Below, one piece after another: positions 14,789 through 18,970 of a DNA stretch of 18,970 bases; the first letter of the stretch is position 1, and every line of letters starts with the position of its first letter. Where the stretch lies: NCBI GenBank assembly GCA_044228625.1, contig JBGAUM010000069.1, positions 1 to 18,970 on the forward strand, read 5' to 3'. Below the pieces are notes generated by a model. The model worked only from the letters and a program-made list of their open reading frames with translations, was not told where the DNA came from and searched no databases. The translations under genes and the position numbers were made by a program. The stretch is from UKL13-2 sp044228625. GTDB lineage: Bacteria; Pseudomonadota; Gammaproteobacteria; Burkholderiales; Usitatibacteraceae.

Positions 14789-16804
14789 TTTGACGCAGCC
14801 AATGCCACCGGCCCCAGGCTGGAAACCGCCCCAACGCCGTCACGTTTGCCCGGTACCCGGCCCAGGATGTCGGTCAGGCGAATCTTTGTGTTGCCGGATT
14901 GACGCGCGTAATACCAAGTGTTTGCCATGACGTTTTTTACGTAGTCTCGGGTTTCATTGAAGGGGATTGTCTCCGCGTAAATCGCGCCTTCCAGCGTTGA
15001 ATCTGCACGCCAACGCCGCGCACGGCTCGGCCCGGCATTGTAGGCCGCAGTGGCTAAGACCGGGTGACCGAGGTCGTCCAGCACATGTTTCAAGTAGAAC
15101 GTGCCCAATGCCAGATTCACCGGCACTTCAGTGAGATTCCGTGCGACCTGCGGTGCAATTCCGACCCGTGTAGCCGCCCAGCGGGCGGTCGCCGGCATCA
15201 ATTGCATGAGCCCCGCCGCACCCACGCGCGATTTTGCGCCCACCATGAAGCGGCTCTCCTGGCGGATCAACCCATAAACCCATGCTTCGTCCAGTCCCCA
15301 GTTCTTTGATTGCGCCGAGAGATCGTCCCGATAGGGCATGGGATAACGCTGCGCGTAATCATGCATGACCAAAGTGATCAGACTGCCGGATGGCCGCCTG
15401 CCATTCGCGAAGCGCCTCATTGCGCAACTCCAGCCGGTAGAGGGCCAATGCGCGTGCAACGCCTCGGCGAGCGGCGAAATCGGCCAGATCTTGTTCATTC
15501 GGTGTCCATCCTTTCCACAAGGGTTCGACAGGAATTCCGGACTCTTCAGCGGCCAGCAAGCCGTAAAAGCTCGCGTCGCGGGCCAACGCGGTTCGCATCT
15601 CGGCCGCGCCCGCGACATTTCCCAAGGCGGCTTCCGCGCGAGACAGCCAATAGCGCCACGCCGGGTCGCGCTGCTCGCGGACATCCATCGATTGAATGGA
15701 CGTTTTCACGCTGGCCCAATCCCCCTGGCGCAATGCCGCGCGAATCTTCCAGGCGCATTGTGCCGCGTTCAGTGCGTGGGGCTCCGCAAGCTTGAACCAT
15801 TCAAGCGCCCGGTCTTCATGCTGCATGGCCGCATGCAAGCCTATGCGTGCGTAGGCCTCCCGTCTTTCAACTTCGGGTAAACCCTTGCCATGGCGTTCCA
15901 GCAGAAGGGCCGCGCGTACTGCGTCGGCACGCGCCATGCGGGTGACAGCAAACAAAAAAAGTTCCAAACTGGCACGCGACTTCAGGTTGGGTTTCTCTTT
16001 CTCAAGCCAACCGCCCGGATTGATTCCAATACTCGCGGTGTGCCGCTCAAAAGCGGGAGGAAGACCATCGATCAACGCCGCACTGCGCCGGGCATCTGCG
16101 ATCTGGTTCTCCTCCAGCAATCGGCGCACACGGCCCCACCATTCTGCAGATGAAAGCCCGACGACGGCGCGCGCACTACTGAAAAAGTCATAGCAGGCGT
16201 CCGGCAACGGGGAACCGGAATTCCACATTGCCCTGGCTTCCGCCTTGATGTCGCTGTCTTGCCGCTCCAGTCGGGCGCGAAGGTGATGACAGACGATTTC
16301 GGAATCTTCCAAGCCTAGCTTGGGAAGCTCCGACAGAAACAATTCCCAACTCGATTGACGTCCAAGGGCTTTCAGCCAATCGCGCCGGAGGTTATCCGCC
16401 AATGGTGAGTCGACGTGCTTGGAAAGGAACGCTTTGACGCCGTCGGCCTCCACAACCGCGTCACTTCGTGCTGATTGAAGCGTGGCGGACAGGTACCAGA
16501 ACTCGGGGTAGTGGGCGAGCACGTGGGTGCTGATTCGGAATGCCTCTCGGTGCGCTGCCAACGACTTTAAGTCTCGACGTTCGTAAGCCTGCGCGGCGGC
16601 AAGTAGCGACTGCTCCTGCGTTGTGAGGTTGCCATTCTTGACCTGCGGCAGGGCCGCGAGTGAAGGATTGTCCGACATCAATGAAAGGGCTATAAGCGCA
16701 GCGTAAAAAACCGCCACGGCAACGCGCCGGAAGGGTCCGTCCGCACGTACCGGACGCACGCTGGAAGGCGAACCGGGGGGCTTGAATGACGATCGGGCGG
16801 GCAT
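14785..16804 (-). pseudogene. slt: Slt70-type soluble lytic murein transglycosylase, broken by frameshift and internal loss
   Basis: Two frames together make one Slt-like periplasmic lytic transglycosylase. The first frame (16804-15359, 481 residues) has an N-terminal signal/membrane segment (VAVAVFYAALIALSLM) and the helical superhelix domain; recognisable sequence stops at EALREWQAAIRQSD, then HFGHA and a TGA. The second frame carries the catalytic domain: RYPMPYRDD, GLIRQESRF with the catalytic Glu, GAAGLMQLMPATA and TAAYNAGPSRARRW. Compared with E. coli Slt70, about 25 residues (one helical hairpin) between the two parts appear to be missing, so this looks like an out-of-frame deletion, not a single-base slip. 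An internal ATG at 15366 overlaps the first stop (ATGCATGA) and could restart a 193-residue SLT fragment, but without a signal peptide it would stay in the cytoplasm. The gene heads the operon and is ATGA-coupled to the NDUFA9-like gene. An assembly error is possible. Confidence 0.85.
15359..15390 (-). other. Frameshift/deletion junction in slt
   Basis: This is the point where the superhelix frame stops and the catalytic frame becomes the meaningful one. On the minus strand the sequence runs from the IRQSD codons through TGATCACTTTGG into ATGCATGA. The first frame ends in TGA (15361-15359) while the other frame reads LVMHDYAQRYP, resembling the segment that in Slt homologues lies well downstream of the EWQ helix. 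Confidence 0.75.
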
Positions 16805-16918
16805 GGTCAAACGGATTATGATCGCGGCATGGTGTGGAAATTGTATGTCACGTGGGGGTTTGTCCTTCTCTTGGCGTGATTTCCGTTTTTGACCTCCACT
16901 TAACGAATCGGTTGCCTT

Positions 16919-17623
16919 ATGGATCTTTCCGACCCCTTCTTTTGGGCCGCGCTGGCCAAGATCATTGGTATCAACATCGTCCTTTCCGGGGACAACGCGG
17001 TGGTTATTGCCCTGGCGGCCCGCTCACTGCCCCCTAAACAACAAAAGCAGGCCATTTTTTGGGGCAGTGGTGCGGCCATTGTCATGCGCATCGTGCTTAC
17101 ACTGTTTGCCGTGGCATTGCTGGACATCAACTGGCTCAAGATCATCGGCTCGCTCTTGTTGCTCTGGATCGGTGTCAAGCTTCTTGCCGGGGACGACGAA
17201 GAAGGCGAGGACAAGATCAAAGGGCACCACTCCTTGATTGCTGCGGTACGCACCATCCTGATCGCCGATTTGGTGATGAGCCTGGACAACGTGATCGCGG
17301 TGGCGGCAGCAGCCAAAGGCAGCACCATCCTGCTGGTGATCGGACTGGCGATCAGCATTCCGCTCATCATTTATGCCAGCACCCTTCTGATCAAGCTCAT
17401 GGAGCGGTTCCCCGTGATTATCACCATCGGTGCCGCATTGATCGGGTGGGTGGCCGGAGAAATGGCATGGGAAGACAAGGCCATCGCATCCTTTACCAGC
17501 CACTTTCCCAACTGGGTCGAATACATCGTGGCAGGCGTCTGTGCCGGATTGGTGATCGTGGTCGGACGCCAGCTGGCCAAAACTGCCGCGGAGTCAACCT
17601 TGCCGGAGTCCAAGGCGTCTTAG
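16919..17623 (+). CDS. TerC-family integral membrane protein
   Basis: A 234-residue inner-membrane protein of the TerC family (YjbE/YkoY-like), linked in bacteria to manganese export and metal supply to secreted enzymes, and named after tellurium resistance. It has about seven hydrophobic segments and an internal two-fold repeat: INIVLSGDNAVVIALAA (18-34) and ADLVMSLDNVIAVAAAA (116-132), whose buried Asp-Asn pairs (25-26 and 123-124) are the family hallmark and probably bind metal. An acidic cytosolic loop (DDEEGED, 92-98) separates the halves. The start ATG fits the family N-terminus though no strong Shine-Dalgarno is visible. I looked for a yybP-ykoY manganese riboswitch in the 114 bases upstream and saw none. 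No terminator separates it from the Bug gene 40 bases downstream, so they may be co-transcribed. Family secure; transported ion inferred. Confidence 0.9.
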   Translation: MDLSDPFFWAALAKIIGINIVLSGDNAVVIALAARSLPPKQQKQAIFWGSGAAIVMRIVLTLFAVALLDINWLKIIGSLLLLWIGVKLLAGDDEEGEDKIKGHHSLIAAVRTILIADLVMSLDNVIAVAAAAKGSTILLVIGLAISIPLIIYASTLLIKLMERFPVIITIGAALIGWVAGEMAWEDKAIASFTSHFPNWVEYIVAGVCAGLVIVVGRQLAKTAAESTLPESKAS

Positions 17624-17663
17624 AAGTCTCATCGATACATAACGGAATCATCCTGGAGGGCAT

Positions 17664-18689
17664 ATGAATCGCATTGCAATGTCAAAAAAACTGGGTGGCT
17701 TGGGTTTTCTGGTGGCTGGCGTTTTGGCGGTCACCGTACCGGGTGGGGCTCTTGCGCAAGCGTGGGAACCCACCAAATCCGTCGATTTCGTCGTGCCCGC
17801 GGGGACCGGCGGCGGCGCGGACCAGATGGCACGACTGATCCAGGGGATCGTGACCAAGCACAGTCTCATGAAGCAGCCTTTGATCGTGGTCAACAAGGGC
17901 GGCGGCGCGGGCGCCGAAGGGTTCCTGGAGGTCAAGGGCGCGAACAAGGACCCGCACAAGATCATCATCACCCTGTCGAATCTGTTCACCACTCCGTTGG
18001 CCACCGGGGTGCCGTTCAACTGGAAGGACATGACCCCGGTGAAGATGATGGCCTTGGACCAATTCATTTTCTGGGTCAATGCGGATACCCCCTACAAAAC
18101 CGCCAAGGAGTACATCGATGCAGCGAAGGCTGCGGGCCCCGGCAAGATGAAAATGGGCGGTACCGGGTCCAAGCAGGAAGACCAGATCATTACAGTCGCC
18201 ATCGAGAAAATCACCGGCTCCAAGTTCACCTATATCCCTTACAAGGGCGGTGGCGAAGTGGCAGTGCAGTTGGTGGGCAAGCACGTCGATTCCACGGTCA
18301 ACAACCCGATCGAGGCGGTTGAACAATGGCGCGCCGGGAAGGTGCGGCCGCTGTGCGTGTTCGACGACACGCCGATGCCCTACAAGGCCAAGGTGACTGC
18401 GACGCAATCGTGGGCAGACATCCCCACCTGCAAGAGCCAGGGCATGGACGTGGATTACCAGATGCTGCGCGGCATCTTCATGCCGCCGGGTGTGACCAAG
18501 GAGCAGGTCGCCTATTACGTGAACGTGCTCAAGAAGGTCATGGAGACGCCCGAATGGAAGGATTTCATGGAGAAGGGCGCCTTCTCGCAAACCACGATGC
18601 AGGGTGACGAGTTCACCAAGTGGGTGGCCAAGGAAGAGAAGCGCCACGAGAGCCTGATGGCAGAAGCCGGATTCCTGGCCAAGAAGTAA
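17664..18689 (+). CDS. TctC/Bug-family solute-binding protein of a tripartite tricarboxylate transporter
   Basis: A 341-residue periplasmic binding protein. The signal peptide (MNRIAMSKK, then a hydrophobic run, cleavage at ALA/QAW near 32) is followed by the family segments SVDFVVPAGTGGGADQMARLIQ and VVNKGGGAGAEGFLEVKG, and by YIPYKGGGEVAVQLVGKHVD in the second lobe. GGAGG lies just upstream of the ATG. Unlike the orphan Bug at 9958-10941, this one is followed by a tctB start, so it is the dedicated receptor of a TctABC-type, ion-gradient-driven carboxylate importer. The two receptors share the fold but are clearly different subtypes: this one has GTGGGADQMAR where the other has APAGTTDIVAR. 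The ligand is unknown, though carboxylated compounds are usual. Confidence 0.93.
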   Translation: MNRIAMSKKLGGLGFLVAGVLAVTVPGGALAQAWEPTKSVDFVVPAGTGGGADQMARLIQGIVTKHSLMKQPLIVVNKGGGAGAEGFLEVKGANKDPHKIIITLSNLFTTPLATGVPFNWKDMTPVKMMALDQFIFWVNADTPYKTAKEYIDAAKAAGPGKMKMGGTGSKQEDQIITVAIEKITGSKFTYIPYKGGGEVAVQLVGKHVDSTVNNPIEAVEQWRAGKVRPLCVFDDTPMPYKAKVTATQSWADIPTCKSQGMDVDYQMLRGIFMPPGVTKEQVAYYVNVLKKVMETPEWKDFMEKGAFSQTTMQGDEFTKWVAKEEKRHESLMAEAGFLAKK

Positions 18690-18712
18690 CGATGCAAGCT
18701 GTAGTGCGGCAA

Positions 18713-18735
18713 CCGGGGTGCCGTGGGCGCCCCGG
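18713..18735 (+). other. Stable intercistronic hairpin between tctC-like and tctB-like genes
   Basis: CCGGGGTGCC (18713-18722) pairs with GGCGCCCCGG (18726-18735) around a GTG loop: ten base pairs with one G-U. No T-run follows, so it is not a full terminator. Such hairpins after binding-protein genes often protect the upstream mRNA from 3' exonucleases and cause partial read-through, giving more receptor than membrane subunit. Confidence 0.55.
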
Positions 18736-18775
18736 ACAATAACAATCGACCGCAAATTCATACTAAGGAGGAGTC

Positions 18776-18970
18776 TTGAGCGAGACAAACGAATCCGGGG
18801 ATGTCCCGGGCCGGTCTGCCACATCGGTGCGCACAATGGACCTGGTCACGGCGGCGCTGATTTTCGCCATCGGCGGAATCGTGGTCTGGGACAGCATGCG
18901 ACTGGGCGCGAAATGGGGAGCGGATGGGCCCGAGGCCGGCTATTTCCCGTTCTACATCGGCTTCCTCCTT
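18776..18970 (+). CDS. TctB-family small membrane subunit of tripartite tricarboxylate transporter (partial)
   Basis: The first 65 residues of a TctB-like protein, cut by the right edge. I chose the TTG at 18776 because AAGGAGGAG (18765-18773) lies directly before it; an in-frame ATG at 18836 (codon 21) lacks such a site. The product has a polar cytoplasmic N-tail (SETNESGDVPGRS), then a first membrane segment (DLVTAALIFAIGGIVVWDSMRLG) and the GPEAGYFPFYIGFLL stretch typical of TctB, which contributes four membrane helices to the transporter beside the large TctA. The tctA gene is expected next. Position after a TctC-like gene supports the call. Confidence 0.88.
   Translation, partial: MSETNESGDVPGRSATSVRTMDLVTAALIFAIGGIVVWDSMRLGAKWGADGPEAGYFPFYIGFLL

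Noticed and set aside
16805..16918. Possible yybP-ykoY manganese riboswitch ahead of the TerC gene
   Set aside because: The conserved core elements of that riboswitch are not visible in the 114-base gap; the stretch also lacks a clear promoter pair by eye.
17682..18836. Minus-strand open frame of 384 codons opposite the second Bug receptor
   Set aside because: The plus strand has a good ribosome site, signal peptide and Bug signatures; the antisense product is a His/Leu/Arg-rich shadow.

Overview
The window reads as ordinary chromosome of a GC-rich betaproteobacterium, most likely order Burkholderiales. The evidence is two Bug-type (TctC) periplasmic solute receptors, which that order carries in large numbers, and a tightly packed slt / NDUFA9-like / GST / cca / quinone-reductase cluster whose proteins look betaproteobacterial. 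I see no phage, insertion sequence, CRISPR array, tRNA or rRNA, and no stretch whose base use looks foreign. Genes cover almost everything, and no gene-free gap exceeds about 120 bases.

Layout. 1-816 (-): N-terminal part of a TonB-dependent outer-membrane receptor with a GTG start, running off the left edge. 951-2471 (+): DacB/PBP4-type D-Ala-D-Ala carboxypeptidase. 2587-3246 (-): VanX-type D-Ala-D-Ala dipeptidase. 3267-5143 (+): two-gene operon of an agmatinase-family ureohydrolase and an aspartoacylase/succinylglutamate-desuccinylase-like metalloenzyme, joined by an ATGA overlap. 5264-9058 (-): very large hybrid histidine kinase (CHASE-PAS-PAS-HisKA-HATPase-degenerate receiver-receiver-HPt). 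9180-9836 (+): small secreted lytic transglycosylase with a DUF4124-like N-terminus. A bidirectional terminator at 9912-9944 separates it from the next block.

16804 down to 9958 (-) is a compact gene string: broken Slt-type lytic transglycosylase, NDUFA9-like NAD(P)-binding protein, glutathione S-transferase, CCA-adding enzyme, NADPH:quinone reductase, then a Bug receptor after a 78-base gap. Two of the joints are ATGA overlaps and one is a 7-base gap, so at least the first five genes probably form an operon. 16919-18970 (+): TerC-family membrane protein, a second Bug receptor, and the start of a TctB subunit of a tripartite tricarboxylate transporter that continues past the right edge.

Themes. 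Four genes act on peptidoglycan or its D-Ala-D-Ala end: dacB, the VanX-like dipeptidase and two lytic transglycosylases. The larger transglycosylase gene carries a frameshift together with an apparent loss of about 25 residues. Other points worth a second look are a CCA-adding enzyme whose HD phosphohydrolase domain has lost its signature residues, a degenerate receiver domain in the hybrid kinase, and the dipeptidase/ureohydrolase/acylase neighbourhood, which could serve one unknown catabolic route. I found no clear new defence or mobile system.
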